A stretch of 25,798 nucleotides of DNA from an uncultured Muribaculaceae bacterium (GCA_905209725.1 CAJLTZ010000028.1:1-25798), one strand, 5' to 3'. Shown: positions 6,440 to 15,396, counted from the stretch's first letter. Numbers and translations are program-made. The notes: generated from the letters alone by a model not told the origin.

Positions 6440-7894
6440 ATGGAAATATACAGATTCACCACCGTCAACGCGCTTCGCGAGCATATCTTCCACAGTCCGC
6501 TGGAACAGTTTGTGCTCGTGCAGCTCGTAGACAAAAAGATAGAGCTCGACGCGCATTGCGTGAAGCGGCTCACCGACGTGGCCTCAGAGATTGACGCCAC
6601 TCTCACCTACTGCTTTTTCCGCGACCGCCTGCCCGACGGCAGCATCCGCCTCCACCCGGTGAATGATTACCAGACAGGTTCGCTGCGCGATGACTTCGAC
6701 TTCGGTCCGCTGGTGCTCCTCAACGCCGCCGACGTGCTCGGCGCCACGGAGGACTTCGGTGACGACGAGTCGGCGATGCTCGACGGCGGCTGGTATGCCC
6801 TCCGCCTCCATCTGCTCCATTTCCACACCGTGGCGATGATCCAGGAATACCTCTACACAGCCTCCGAACCCGACACGCGCGACAGCGGCAGCCGCCAGCA
6901 CGACTATGTTAACCCGCGCCAGCGCGCCTATCAGCTCGAGATGGAGAGCGCCCTCACGGAGTATCTCTCGCAGATTGGCGGCCTCGTGAGCCGCGAGCGC
7001 GAGCAGGTGAACTACGACGAGGAAACCTTCCCCGTGGAGGCAAGCGTGATCATACCGGTGCGCAACCGCGCACGCACTATCCGCGACGCTGTGGAGTCGG
7101 CGCTCTCGCAACGCACTGATTTCCCGATGAATGTGATTGTTGTGGATAATGCATCGACCGACGGCACCCGCGAAATCCTGCATTCCATCTCCGATCCGCG
7201 CCTGCATGTGATTGATGTTGAGGAGTGTGAGTTTCTGATGATTGGAGGGTGCTGGAACCGCGCGCTCCTCTCGGAGCACTGCGGCCGCTTCGCCATCCAG
7301 CTCGATTCCGACGATATCTATAAGTCGGACAACACGGTGGCACGCATCGTGGCCAAATTCCGCGAAGGTAACCACGCGATGGTGGTGGGCAGTTACGAAC
7401 TCATCGACATGCAGGGCAACCCACTGCCCCCGGGTCTTATCGACCACCGCGAATGGACCGACCAGAACGGGCCGAACAATGCGTTACGCATCAATGGATT
7501 CGGTGCGCCGAGGGCTTTCTTCACCCCTGTGGCGCGAAAGATTCTTTTCCCCAACGTGAGCTATGGCGAGGACTATGCCATGGCGCTCCGCATCTCCCGC
7601 GACTATTCCATAGGCCGCATCTATGATTCGCTCTATCTCTGCCGCCGTTGGGAGGGAAATTCCGACGCCGGACTATCCATCCAGAAAATCAACGAGAACA
7701 ACGACTATAAGGACTGTCTCCGCAGCATCGAACTCCTGGCCCGCGTGAAGCAAAACCATGAGCAGCAGGGGGAGAACGGAGGCTGGCACCTGATGGGTCG
7801 CTTCCCGGCGTCAATGCTCGGCCAGATTCTCGGCACCGACACCGACGACGATGACGATGATGAGGATGACGACGAGGAGGAAAACGAAATCTAA
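6440..7894 (+). CDS. Family 2 glycosyltransferase with extra N-terminal domain and acidic tail
   Basis: A 484-residue protein with no signal peptide, so cytosolic. The GT-A domain starts near residue 200 (EASVIIPVRNRARTIRDAVE), has the VDNASTDGT nucleotide-binding loop, and has the metal-binding DXD motif as D289-S-D291-D292. A later GEDYAMALRISRDY segment fits the acceptor/catalytic region. Residues 1-195 form a domain I do not recognise, with no membrane segment. The last 20 or so residues are almost all Asp/Glu. It lies 57 bases after the amidase and 38 bases before the DUF4922 gene, so the three are probably cotranscribed. The sugar transferred is unknown; a cell-wall or envelope glycan is plausible from context. 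Confidence 0.82.
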   Translation: MEIYRFTTVNALREHIFHSPLEQFVLVQLVDKKIELDAHCVKRLTDVASEIDATLTYCFFRDRLPDGSIRLHPVNDYQTGSLRDDFDFGPLVLLNAADVLGATEDFGDDESAMLDGGWYALRLHLLHFHTVAMIQEYLYTASEPDTRDSGSRQHDYVNPRQRAYQLEMESALTEYLSQIGGLVSREREQVNYDEETFPVEASVIIPVRNRARTIRDAVESALSQRTDFPMNVIVVDNASTDGTREILHSISDPRLHVIDVEECEFLMIGGCWNRALLSEHCGRFAIQLDSDDIYKSDNTVARIVAKFREGNHAMVVGSYELIDMQGNPLPPGLIDHREWTDQNGPNNALRINGFGAPRAFFTPVARKILFPNVSYGEDYAMALRISRDYSIGRIYDSLYLCRRWEGNSDAGLSIQKINENNDYKDCLRSIELLARVKQNHEQQGENGGWHLMGRFPASMLGQILGTDTDDDDDDEDDDEEENEI

Positions 7895-7932
7895 CCCAAC
7901 CTGATAGATAGCCTGACAGATAAGCCTGACAT

Positions 7933-8907
7933 ATGGAGACTTTTGACACCGAGAGAATTAACAGCATAATCGAGAAGCAACTTGCCGCATGGCCCGAGGC
8001 GAAGGAGAATTACCTGCGCCTCCACGAAACGGAGCGCAAGCGCCTGCAGATTGGCGACGTAACGTTTGCGGCACAATGGAACCCGGGTCGCATCAAGTCG
8101 ACAGGGGCAAAGGTGGATGCCGCCACGGTGGCCTCCCGCGCCTGCTTCCTCTGCGCCGCCAACCGCCCCAAAGAGCAGGTGCCCATAAAATTGATGGAAG
8201 GCTGGGAACTGCTCGTGAACCCCTACCCGATCTTCCCGGTGCATTTCACCATCGTGTCGGAGCGCCACCGTCCGCAGGATGAAATTCCGATCGAAATGGC
8301 TGCGATGGCTGAGGCGATGCCTTCGCTGGCTATCTTCTTCAACGGTGCCCGGGCCGGTGCTTCGGCTCCCGACCACGCCCACGTGCAGGCCGTGCTCAAA
8401 CAGGAACTGCCGTTGCTGCGAATCGCCGAGGAGCTCCATCCTTCGTCGCATCCGGGCTTCATGACAAGCCGCGAGATGGAGGCGGAGTCGGGCAGGAAAC
8501 TGCCCTTCTATTTCGTGAGCGCCGTGATTACCCCCGACCTCGAGGGTATGCACACTCTGGCCCACATCCCCGACATATGCGGCATCGACAAGAAGACTCA
8601 TATGGGGGACAAAGGTCTTGTGAACGCTTTCTTCTGGATGGGTGACGACGGATTGCTCCGGGCCTTGATAGTGCCTCGTGGCAAACACAGGCCGGAGTGC
8701 TATTCCACCGAACCGGGCTCGGGGATGACCGTGAGCCCGGGTGCAATCGACATGGCGGGAATCATGATTCTGCCGCGTCGCGAGGATTTCGATAGCATCG
8801 ATGCCGACACCGCCGCCCGCATCTATGAGGAGGTGTCCTCGGAACCTCTAACCGAACCCTTCCTCATTCCTCAGCAACCCAAACCTGACGAAGATGAGAA
8901 CGCATAG
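7933..8907 (+). CDS. DUF4922 protein, GalT/HIT-superfamily-like phosphorylase or nucleotidyltransferase
   Basis: A 324-residue cytosolic protein. H148-A-H150-V-Q152 (PDHAHVQAV) matches the HxHxQ nucleotidyl-transfer motif of the GalT and Ap4A-phosphorylase branch of the HIT superfamily. C71-F-L-C74-AANRPKEQ closely resembles the CxxC region of galactose-1-phosphate uridylyltransferases. NPYPIFPVHFTIVSERH is also typical of the fold. Such enzymes form or break sugar-1-phosphate/nucleotide bonds through a histidine intermediate; the substrate here is unknown. Position between a GT2 glycosyltransferase and an AmpG-like permease suggests handling of a nucleotide sugar. The end overlaps the next gene by 14 bases, which indicates translational coupling. 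Confidence 0.75.
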   Translation: METFDTERINSIIEKQLAAWPEAKENYLRLHETERKRLQIGDVTFAAQWNPGRIKSTGAKVDAATVASRACFLCAANRPKEQVPIKLMEGWELLVNPYPIFPVHFTIVSERHRPQDEIPIEMAAMAEAMPSLAIFFNGARAGASAPDHAHVQAVLKQELPLLRIAEELHPSSHPGFMTSREMEAESGRKLPFYFVSAVITPDLEGMHTLAHIPDICGIDKKTHMGDKGLVNAFFWMGDDGLLRALIVPRGKHRPECYSTEPGSGMTVSPGAIDMAGIMILPRREDFDSIDADTAARIYEEVSSEPLTEPFLIPQQPKPDEDENA

Positions 8908-10207
8908 AAAGCGCCGCAGCCCCTGGGCGTGGATCCCGACACTATATGTGGCGGAGGGACTCCCCTATTTCGCCGTCAACACGCTTACCGTGCTGATGTA
9001 TACCAATTTAGGCGTAGGACTCGCCGAGATGGCCTTTTTCACCGGCTGGCTCTACCTGCCCTGGGTGATTAAGCCTTTCTGGAGTCCCTTTGTTGACCTT
9101 TTCAAGACGAAGCGCTGGTGGGTGCTTGCCATGCAGCTGCTCATCGCCGTGACGATGGCGGGAGTGGCGTTTTTCCTTGGCACGAGTTTCTTTTTCGCCG
9201 CCACATTGGCTTGTTTCTGGCTGATGGGTTTCTTTTCGGCGACCCACGACATCGCGGCCGACGGCTTCTATATGCTGGCACTGACGGAGCATGACCAGGC
9301 GGCTTTCGTGGGCGTGCGCTCCACTTTCTATCGCATCGCGAGCGTGATTGGACAAGGGGGACTGGTGATGCTGGCGGGATGGCTTGAGAAGACGTGCGCC
9401 ACAATTTCCACGGCATGGAGCATTGTGTTCCTGATTCTGTCGGTGTTCTTCTTAGTGGTGATGGTTTATCACACATGGGGGATGCCGAGTCCGGAGGCGG
9501 ACCATCCCACGCCGGGGGTGACGGCACGCACCATCCTGCGGGATTTTGCGATGACCTTCGTGACATTTTTCAAGAAACCACATATCTGGAGCGCGCTGGC
9601 GTTCATGCTGCTTTACCGGTTGCCGGAGGCGATGTGCGTGAAACTTGTGGTGCCGTTTCTTAAGGCTCCTCACGCGGAGGGAGGATTAGGCCTCTCCACG
9701 GCGCAGGTGGGCTTTGCCAACGGCACCGTGGGAGTGGTGGCGTTGCTTGTGGGGGGTATATTGGGTGGTATAGCGATCTCGCGGGGAGGACTGAAGAGAT
9801 GGCTCTGGCCGATGGCACTGAGTCTGACGCTTCCCTGCGTGTTTTACTGCTGGCTGGCGATGACGTTGCCCGCGAATTTCCCGCTGATATGCACGGCGAT
9901 AGGCATGGAGCAGTTTGGATATGGGTTCGGTTTCACGGCGTTCATGCTCTATCTGATATATTTCAGCCGCGGCGAGAGTCAGACGTCGCACTATGCGTTC
10001 TGCACGGCATTCATGGCATTAGGGATGATGCTGCCGGGGATGGCAGCGGGTTGGATCCACGACTATTTCGAGCAGATGCATCTCTTCGGCGCCGACGGCC
10101 CGCAGGGCTATGTGAATTTCTTCTGGTGGGTGATGGCCTGCTGCGTAGCCACCTTCGCCGTCTGCCTCAAAGTAAAGATCGACCCAAACTTTGGGCGCGA
10201 GCGCTGA
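8894..10207 (+). CDS. AmpG-like MFS permease
   Basis: A 437-residue protein of about 12 hydrophobic segments. The N-terminal half contains VAEGLPYF, then LPWVIKPFWSPFVD ahead of the KTKRWW cytoplasmic loop, and ATHDIAADGFY. This is the pattern of the AmpG (muropeptide permease) family, whose characterised members import anhydromuropeptides for cell-wall recycling. The ATG at 8894 lies inside the end of the DUF4922 gene and matches the family's N-terminus. The amidase upstream in the same operon would generate wall fragments, which supports a recycling or MurNAc-uptake role, but sugar-specific relatives exist and the substrate cannot be read from sequence. Confidence 0.8.
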   Translation: MRTHRKRRSPWAWIPTLYVAEGLPYFAVNTLTVLMYTNLGVGLAEMAFFTGWLYLPWVIKPFWSPFVDLFKTKRWWVLAMQLLIAVTMAGVAFFLGTSFFFAATLACFWLMGFFSATHDIAADGFYMLALTEHDQAAFVGVRSTFYRIASVIGQGGLVMLAGWLEKTCATISTAWSIVFLILSVFFLVVMVYHTWGMPSPEADHPTPGVTARTILRDFAMTFVTFFKKPHIWSALAFMLLYRLPEAMCVKLVVPFLKAPHAEGGLGLSTAQVGFANGTVGVVALLVGGILGGIAISRGGLKRWLWPMALSLTLPCVFYCWLAMTLPANFPLICTAIGMEQFGYGFGFTAFMLYLIYFSRGESQTSHYAFCTAFMALGMMLPGMAAGWIHDYFEQMHLFGADGPQGYVNFFWWVMACCVATFAVCLKVKIDPNFGRER

Positions 10208-10247
10208 TTGAGGATTCTTTCGGACTGATGATTGATGATTGATTGCG

Positions 10248-12581
10248 ATGAGGTGTGAGTGGCTGATAGGGCTGATGGTGGCGCTGGCGGCGGTGGCGGC
10301 CGGGTGCTCGAGCACGCGACATGTGCCCGAGGGTCAGCTGCTGCTCGACGACGTGAAGATCTCCATCAACGATTCCACCGATACTTTCCACGCCCAGGAG
10401 ATGCTCAACTATGTGCGCCAACGCCCCAACAACCGCATTTTCCATGTGGCCAAACTGCGCCTCGGTTTCTACAACATGAGCGGCAAGGACAGCACCAAGT
10501 GGTGGAACAAGTGGATGCGCAAACTCGGCGAGGCTCCTGTGATCTACGACCGCGACGCCATGGAGGCTGACGCCCGCCAACTACGCAAGGCGATGAACAA
10601 TGCCGGCTATCTCTCAGCCAAAGTCAAAGTGGAGGAGAAGGCCGACAGCGCCAAGAAGAAAATGCACCTGCGCTATAACCTCGACGCCGGCCTTCCCCAC
10701 ATAATCCGCAGCGTGGACTATTCCTTCTATGCCGACTCCATACGCGAAGTGATAATGCGCGACTCGGCGCGTTTCCTAGTCCACCCCGGCCAGCGCCTCG
10801 ATCGCAGCGTGCTCGACCTCGAGCGCGAACGCATCGCCACCCGCCTGCGCAATCACGGCTATTGGGGATTCAGCAAGGAATACATCACCTTCAACGCCGA
10901 CACCACCGAGGGGAGCCGCGATGTGGCTCTTACCATGCGCGTAAACCCTCCCTTGGCCGTGCCCGAAGGCCAGACACGCTTCGACACCCACGCCCGCTAC
11001 ATGATCCGCGACATATTCGTGATTCCAAGTTATGAGGCGGCCACCGACCCCGACCCACGCGAATACCAGGCCCATGACACAGTGAGATACAAGGACATCA
11101 CCGTGCTCTACGGCGCTAAACACTACCTACGCCCCAGCGTGCTATATGACGCTTGCTACATCCGCGCCGGCCACGCTTTCAGCCAGCGCGATGTGGACAA
11201 CACCTATTCCGCCTTCGGCCGCCTCCCCATCCTTAATTTCACCAACGTGAAGTTCTACCCCGTGGCCACGCTGGGCGACACCCATCTCCTCGACGCCTAC
11301 ATACTGCTCACTCCCGGCCGCTCGCAATCAATAGCCCTCGAACTCGAAGGCACCAACTCCGAAGGTGACTTCGGCGTGGCTGCCTCTGTGAACTATACCC
11401 ACCGCAATGTGGGCCACGGCGCCGAAACGCTCGCACTGAAGGTGAGGGGAAGTTACCAGTCGCTCACCGGCAACCTGGAGGGCTTCATCCACAACCGCTT
11501 CATGGAATACGGTGTGGAAACCTCCGTAACATTCCCGAAATTCAAGGCGCCACTGCTCCGCGAGAATTTCAAGCGGAAGATAAAGGCCGAAACAGAATTC
11601 CACATCTCGCTCAATTATCAGGAGCGACCCGAATACACGCGCATCATCTCCACGGCCGGCTGGAGCTACAAATGGACCGAGCGAAACCAGCGCCACAGAT
11701 ACACGCTCACCCCCATCGACATCAACTATGTGTATCTCCCACAGAGCACCAACGACTTCATCGACCAGATAGCCCCCGACAACCCGCTGCTGCGCTACAG
11801 CTATGAGGACCACTTCATAATGCGGGCCGGTTTTAATTTCTATTACACCAACAAGCGGGCGGCCGCGGCATGGCGTCCGCGCCAGAAGGATGTAATCACG
11901 GTACGCGCCAATGCGGAGATTGCCGGCAACCTCCTCTTTGCGCTTAACAGCATCATCAACCATCGCAGCAATTTCCACGAGAATCCCTACCGCATTTTCG
12001 GCATCCACTATTCACAATATGTGCGGGTGGACGGCGACTTCAGTTATCTGCACAGTTTCAGCCGCCGCAATGCGCTTGCCTGCTATGCGGGCATCGGCGT
12101 GGGCGTGCCCTACGGAAATTCGAGCGTGATGCCCTTCGAGAAACGTTTCTATGGCGGTGGTGCCAACGGGGTGCGCGGCTGGGATGTGCGCACGCTCGGT
12201 CCGGGCAGATATCCCGGTGCCAACAGTGTGAGCGACTTCATGAAGCAGTGCGGCGACATCCGCCTCAACCTCAGCTTGGAATACCGCGTGAAACTCTTCT
12301 GGGTGGTGGAGGCAGGCCTTTTCATAGACATGGGCAATATCTGGACCATCCGCGATTATCCCTCACAGCCTTACGGCGCATTCCGCTTCAAGAATTTCTA
12401 TAAGGAATTGGCGGCGGCCTATGGCGTAGGTCTGCGTCTCGATTTCAATTATTTCCTCATACGCCTCGACCTCGGCATGAAGGCCCACAATCCGGCAATC
12501 AACGAGGAGCCCTGGCCCCTTATCCATCCCCGATGGGGACGCGACCGCTCGCTGCATTTCTCCATCGGCTATCCGTTCTAA
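10248..12581 (+). CDS. tamL: TamL-type Omp85 outer-membrane lipoprotein
   Basis: A 777-residue protein with a lipoprotein signal peptide (VALAAVAAGC, lipidated Cys at residue 20) followed by SSTRHVPEGQ, characteristic of the Bacteroidetes TamA-like lipoprotein. POTRA-like repeats precede a C-terminal 16-strand-type barrel. The Omp85 lid-lock motif is visible as V-R643-G-W in GGANGVRGW, and the chain ends in Phe, as in outer-membrane barrels. The family inserts or assembles outer-membrane proteins together with TamB. ATG 10248 is chosen; a TTG at 10239 would add three residues. It follows the permease by 40 bases with no promoter seen. No tamB gene is present in this window. Confidence 0.82.
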   Translation: MRCEWLIGLMVALAAVAAGCSSTRHVPEGQLLLDDVKISINDSTDTFHAQEMLNYVRQRPNNRIFHVAKLRLGFYNMSGKDSTKWWNKWMRKLGEAPVIYDRDAMEADARQLRKAMNNAGYLSAKVKVEEKADSAKKKMHLRYNLDAGLPHIIRSVDYSFYADSIREVIMRDSARFLVHPGQRLDRSVLDLERERIATRLRNHGYWGFSKEYITFNADTTEGSRDVALTMRVNPPLAVPEGQTRFDTHARYMIRDIFVIPSYEAATDPDPREYQAHDTVRYKDITVLYGAKHYLRPSVLYDACYIRAGHAFSQRDVDNTYSAFGRLPILNFTNVKFYPVATLGDTHLLDAYILLTPGRSQSIALELEGTNSEGDFGVAASVNYTHRNVGHGAETLALKVRGSYQSLTGNLEGFIHNRFMEYGVETSVTFPKFKAPLLRENFKRKIKAETEFHISLNYQERPEYTRIISTAGWSYKWTERNQRHRYTLTPIDINYVYLPQSTNDFIDQIAPDNPLLRYSYEDHFIMRAGFNFYYTNKRAAAAWRPRQKDVITVRANAEIAGNLLFALNSIINHRSNFHENPYRIFGIHYSQYVRVDGDFSYLHSFSRRNALACYAGIGVGVPYGNSSVMPFEKRFYGGGANGVRGWDVRTLGPGRYPGANSVSDFMKQCGDIRLNLSLEYRVKLFWVVEAGLFIDMGNIWTIRDYPSQPYGAFRFKNFYKELAAAYGVGLRLDFNYFLIRLDLGMKAHNPAINEEPWPLIHPRWGRDRSLHFSIGYPF

Positions 12582-12654
12582 GAGAGATTTCACTCCATGA
12601 GATTCCTGAACCGACCCTCTCTTTTCAATGTTTTAAAATTAAGATTCCAAAGAT

Positions 12655-13308
12655 ATGAAACAACTTGTGATATTCGATCTCGACGGCACTCTTCTCAACA
12701 CGATTGCCGACCTGGGCAATGCCTGCAACCACGCGCTGAAAAGCATGGGGTTCTCGCCACACCCCCTTTCGGCATATAATTATATGGTGGGCAATGGCGT
12801 GCGCAAACTGATGGAACGTGCCGAACCTGACGCCACTCCCGAAACCATCGATGAGCTTCTGCGCCATTTCCGGGAATATTACGATGAACATTGCACCGAC
12901 CTCACGCAGCCTTATCCCGGCATTCCGGAGCTGCTGCGCACGCTTCGCGACCAGGGAATCCGCGTGGCCGTGACTTCCAACAAATATCAGAAGGCTGTGG
13001 ACAAGATTATCGCCCACTATTTCGGCGACATAGAGTTTGCCGCCATCCTCGGCGAGGTGCCCACACGGCCGAAGAAGCCGGATCCCTCGATAGTGTTCGA
13101 GGCGCTGAGCATCTGCCCTACTCCGAAGAAGGATGTGCTTTATGTGGGCGACTCGGCTGTGGATATGGAGACAGCGCGCCGTGCCTGCGTGGAATCAGCC
13201 GGAGTGACCTGGGGTTTCCGCCCGGTGTCGGAACTCCGCACCGCCTTTGCCGACCACATCGTGTCGGACCCCGCAGAGATCCTCACCCTCGCCGAAAGAG
13301 AGTTCTAA
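12655..13308 (+). CDS. gph: HAD-family phosphatase, phosphoglycolate-phosphatase-like
   Basis: A 217-residue HAD hydrolase. The nucleophile motif is F-D8-L-D10-G-T near the start, motif II is the TSN of VAVTSNKYQKAV, motif III Lys lies in RPKKPDP, and motif IV is GDSAVDM. A helical cap (about residues 15-85) places it in the Gph/PGMB subgroup, which removes phosphate from small molecules such as 2-phosphoglycolate; exact specificity cannot be read from sequence. It lies 73 bases after tamL without a recognisable promoter, so it may be the last gene of the amidase operon. Confidence 0.8.
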   Translation: MKQLVIFDLDGTLLNTIADLGNACNHALKSMGFSPHPLSAYNYMVGNGVRKLMERAEPDATPETIDELLRHFREYYDEHCTDLTQPYPGIPELLRTLRDQGIRVAVTSNKYQKAVDKIIAHYFGDIEFAAILGEVPTRPKKPDPSIVFEALSICPTPKKDVLYVGDSAVDMETARRACVESAGVTWGFRPVSELRTAFADHIVSDPAEILTLAEREF

Positions 13309-13319
13309 CCGATTGATGA

Positions 13320-13336
13320 TTGCGATTGAGTCGCAA
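13320..13336. promoter_or_regulatory. Perfect dyad over the -33 region of the P-type ATPase promoter
   Basis: TTGCGA at 13320-13325 and TCGCAA at 13331-13336 with a 5-base centre, TTGAG, that contains the -33 TTG. No T-tract follows, so a repressor or activator site is more likely than a terminator for the phosphatase gene. Confidence 0.5.
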
Positions 13337-13355
13337 AAGTTTCGGGCTAACTTTG
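13326..13355 (+). promoter_or_regulatory. Bacteroidetes-type promoter of the P-type ATPase
   Basis: TTG at 13326-13328, a 19-base spacer, TAACTTTG at 13348-13355. The predicted start is only about 16 bases before the ATG at 13378. Confidence 0.7.
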
Positions 13356-13378
13356 CATCAGAATAAAATTTGATGCAA
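13353..13378. promoter_or_regulatory. Candidate operator dyad between -7 element and start codon
   Basis: TTGCATCA at 13353-13360 and TGATGCAA at 13371-13378, a perfect 8-base inverted repeat with a 10-base centre. It begins in the -7 element and ends on the first base of the start codon, an ideal place for repression by a dimeric metal sensor. No regulator gene lies nearby. Confidence 0.55.
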
Positions 13379-15351
13379 TGAGCAAACATAACACTATCCA
13401 TGAGCATTCCCACGAGGGGAATCATCGCGAACACGGACATTGCCACCATCACCATGAGGAAACGCATGGTTCCTGGTGGTCGACCTACTGCAGGGAAATT
13501 ATCTGCGGCGTGCTTCTACTCGCCGCCATCATCCTTCAGCATTTCAACATTATCCCTTCACCCACTAAGGATTACAACTGGATTGGGGCCGTAATCTTCC
13601 TGCTTATCCTGCTGCCGGTGGGTTGGCCGGTGGTGGTTGAGATGGTGAAGTCGTGGCGCCGGGGAAGCGTGATGAATGAGTTCACACTGATGGTGGCCGC
13701 CACCATAGGCGCCTTCATAATCGGGGAATTCCCCGAGGGCGTGGCTGTGCTCCTTTTCTATTCCTTCGGCGAAAAACTTGAGGATACGGCCGGCGCCGAT
13801 GTGAAGCGCCGCATACGCGCCCTGCTCGGCAAACTCCCCAATGAGGCCACCGTGATAATCAACGGCGAGAAGCGGACCATGAAGCCTCAGGACGTGCATC
13901 CGGGCGCCATTATCAGCGTGCTGCCGGGCGAACGCGTGCCTGTAGACGGCAAACTCCTTGGCAATGAACCGATGGAGTTTGACACATCGTCGATTACGGG
14001 CGAGTCGGTGCCCCGCGCCTATAAGCCGGGCGAAGAGGTGGTGTCGGGCATGATTCCGGTGGACCGCGCAGTGACCTTAGAGAGTGTGCGCGAATTTTCC
14101 GACTCCTCAATGACGCGCATCATGAAGATGATCGAGGATGCGCAAAGCAGCAAGTCGCCCACAGAGAATATGCTCCGGCGCATCACCCGCTGGTACACGC
14201 CTATCGTGTTCATTGCGGCGGTGCTGGTATTTTTCATTCCCTGGATTGTGAGCGCCGCGCAAGGCCACGCTTTTGAATGGTACGTATGGTTCAAGCGCTC
14301 ACTGGTGTTCCTTGTGTGCAGTTGTCCCTGTGCGCTTGTGATGAGCATCCCATTGAGTTATTTTGCCTCTTTAGGCAACGCTTCACGCCGCGGCCTGCTC
14401 TTCAAGGGCTCCAAATATGTGGATGCACTGCGGAGTGTGGACACGGTGGTTTTCGACAAGACAGGCACACTCACCACAGGCGAATTTCATATCAGCGGTA
14501 TCGCTCCTGCCGATGGAGTGGATGCGGATACGCTCCTCTCTGTGGCCGCAGGACTTGACGCAGAGTCTTCCCATCCCCTTGCCAAGGCTATCATTGCAGG
14601 CGCAAAGAAGCGCGGGATAAAGGCAGAGGATGTAAAGGGAGTGAAGACTGTTCCTCATGGAATCACAGGCATTCTCGCCGAAGATGGCAAGGAGGCTATT
14701 GCAGGTTCGGAGCATCTGATGCGCGACAAGGGGATTGCATTGCCCGAGCGCCATGCCGATGGCAGCGAGATATGCGTGGCTGTGGACAGGAAATATATTG
14801 GGTCGATTTATCTGCTCGACACGGTGAAACCTGAGGCTGCCCGGGCCATTGCACAGTTGCATAAGCTTGGAGTGAAAAAGGTGGAGATTCTTTCGGGCGA
14901 CCGTCAGGAGGCTGTGGAGCGTGTGCGCCGCGAAATAGACGCCGACAGCGCAAGAGCCAACCTGCTCCCCGCCGACAAACTGAAGGAGATTGACGCGCTG
15001 AAGGGTAATGGCCACAAGGTGGCCTTTGTGGGCGACGGCATCAACGATGCACCGGCCATTGCAGCTTCCGATGTGGGCGTGGCCATGGGCACAAATGGCA
15101 CCGATGTGGCGATGGAGAGCGCCGATGTGGTGATTTCCGGCGACCAACTTACGAAACTGCCCGTGGCCATCAGGCTTGCCAGAAAGGTAAGAAGCGTGGT
15201 AACGGAGAATGTTTCGTTCGCCTTAAGTGTGAAATTGGCAGTGATGGTGCTTGGCGCGTTTGGCATCGCCACCCTCTGGGCGGCAGTATTCGCCGACACC
15301 GGAGTGACCCTGATCACAGTGATCTGGACTATGCTGCGCTTGCGCAAGTAA
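13378..15351 (+). CDS. zntA: P1B-type heavy-metal ATPase (Zn/Cd/Pb class)
   Basis: A 657-residue inner-membrane pump that exports divalent metal ions using ATP. A His-rich N-terminal tail (residues 2-28, including HCHHHH) replaces the usual HMA domain. Transmembrane metal site: C316-P317-C318 in SCPCALVMS. Phosphorylation site: D360-K-T-G-T. Actuator loop: TGES. Hinge: GDGINDAPAIAASDVGVAMG. In the last membrane segment D640 of FADTGVTLITVIWTMLRL matches the Asp that defines the ZntA/CadA class, so zinc, cadmium or lead is predicted rather than copper. It has its own promoter with two overlapping dyads and a terminator directly after the stop codon, so it is probably monocistronic. Confidence 0.88.
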   Translation: MSKHNTIHEHSHEGNHREHGHCHHHHEETHGSWWSTYCREIICGVLLLAAIILQHFNIIPSPTKDYNWIGAVIFLLILLPVGWPVVVEMVKSWRRGSVMNEFTLMVAATIGAFIIGEFPEGVAVLLFYSFGEKLEDTAGADVKRRIRALLGKLPNEATVIINGEKRTMKPQDVHPGAIISVLPGERVPVDGKLLGNEPMEFDTSSITGESVPRAYKPGEEVVSGMIPVDRAVTLESVREFSDSSMTRIMKMIEDAQSSKSPTENMLRRITRWYTPIVFIAAVLVFFIPWIVSAAQGHAFEWYVWFKRSLVFLVCSCPCALVMSIPLSYFASLGNASRRGLLFKGSKYVDALRSVDTVVFDKTGTLTTGEFHISGIAPADGVDADTLLSVAAGLDAESSHPLAKAIIAGAKKRGIKAEDVKGVKTVPHGITGILAEDGKEAIAGSEHLMRDKGIALPERHADGSEICVAVDRKYIGSIYLLDTVKPEAARAIAQLHKLGVKKVEILSGDRQEAVERVRREIDADSARANLLPADKLKEIDALKGNGHKVAFVGDGINDAPAIAASDVGVAMGTNGTDVAMESADVVISGDQLTKLPVAIRLARKVRSVVTENVSFALSVKLAVMVLGAFGIATLWAAVFADTGVTLITVIWTMLRLRK

Positions 15352-15361
15352 ATATAAATGT

Positions 15362-15396
15362 AAATGGAGCGACTGAAAAGCCGCTCCATTTTTTTA
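15362..15396 (+). terminator. Terminator between convergent ATPase and gdhA
   Basis: AAATGGAGCG at 15362-15371 pairs with CGCTCCATTT at 15382-15391 (10 base pairs, 10-base loop), followed by more T to 15396. On the minus strand the same stem is followed by a weaker T-rich run, so it may also stop gdhA transcripts. Confidence 0.85.

Noticed and set aside
10203..10247. Recurring GATTGA/GATGATT strings between genes (also near 13310, 19560 and 20798)
   Set aside because: They are short and AT-biased, two happen to contain the -33 TTG, and they are too common to call a distinct element.
12582..12640. Terminator after tamL (GAGAG ... CTCTC followed by TTTT)
   Set aside because: The stem is only about 5 base pairs with a loop of about 30 bases, so it is too weak to claim.
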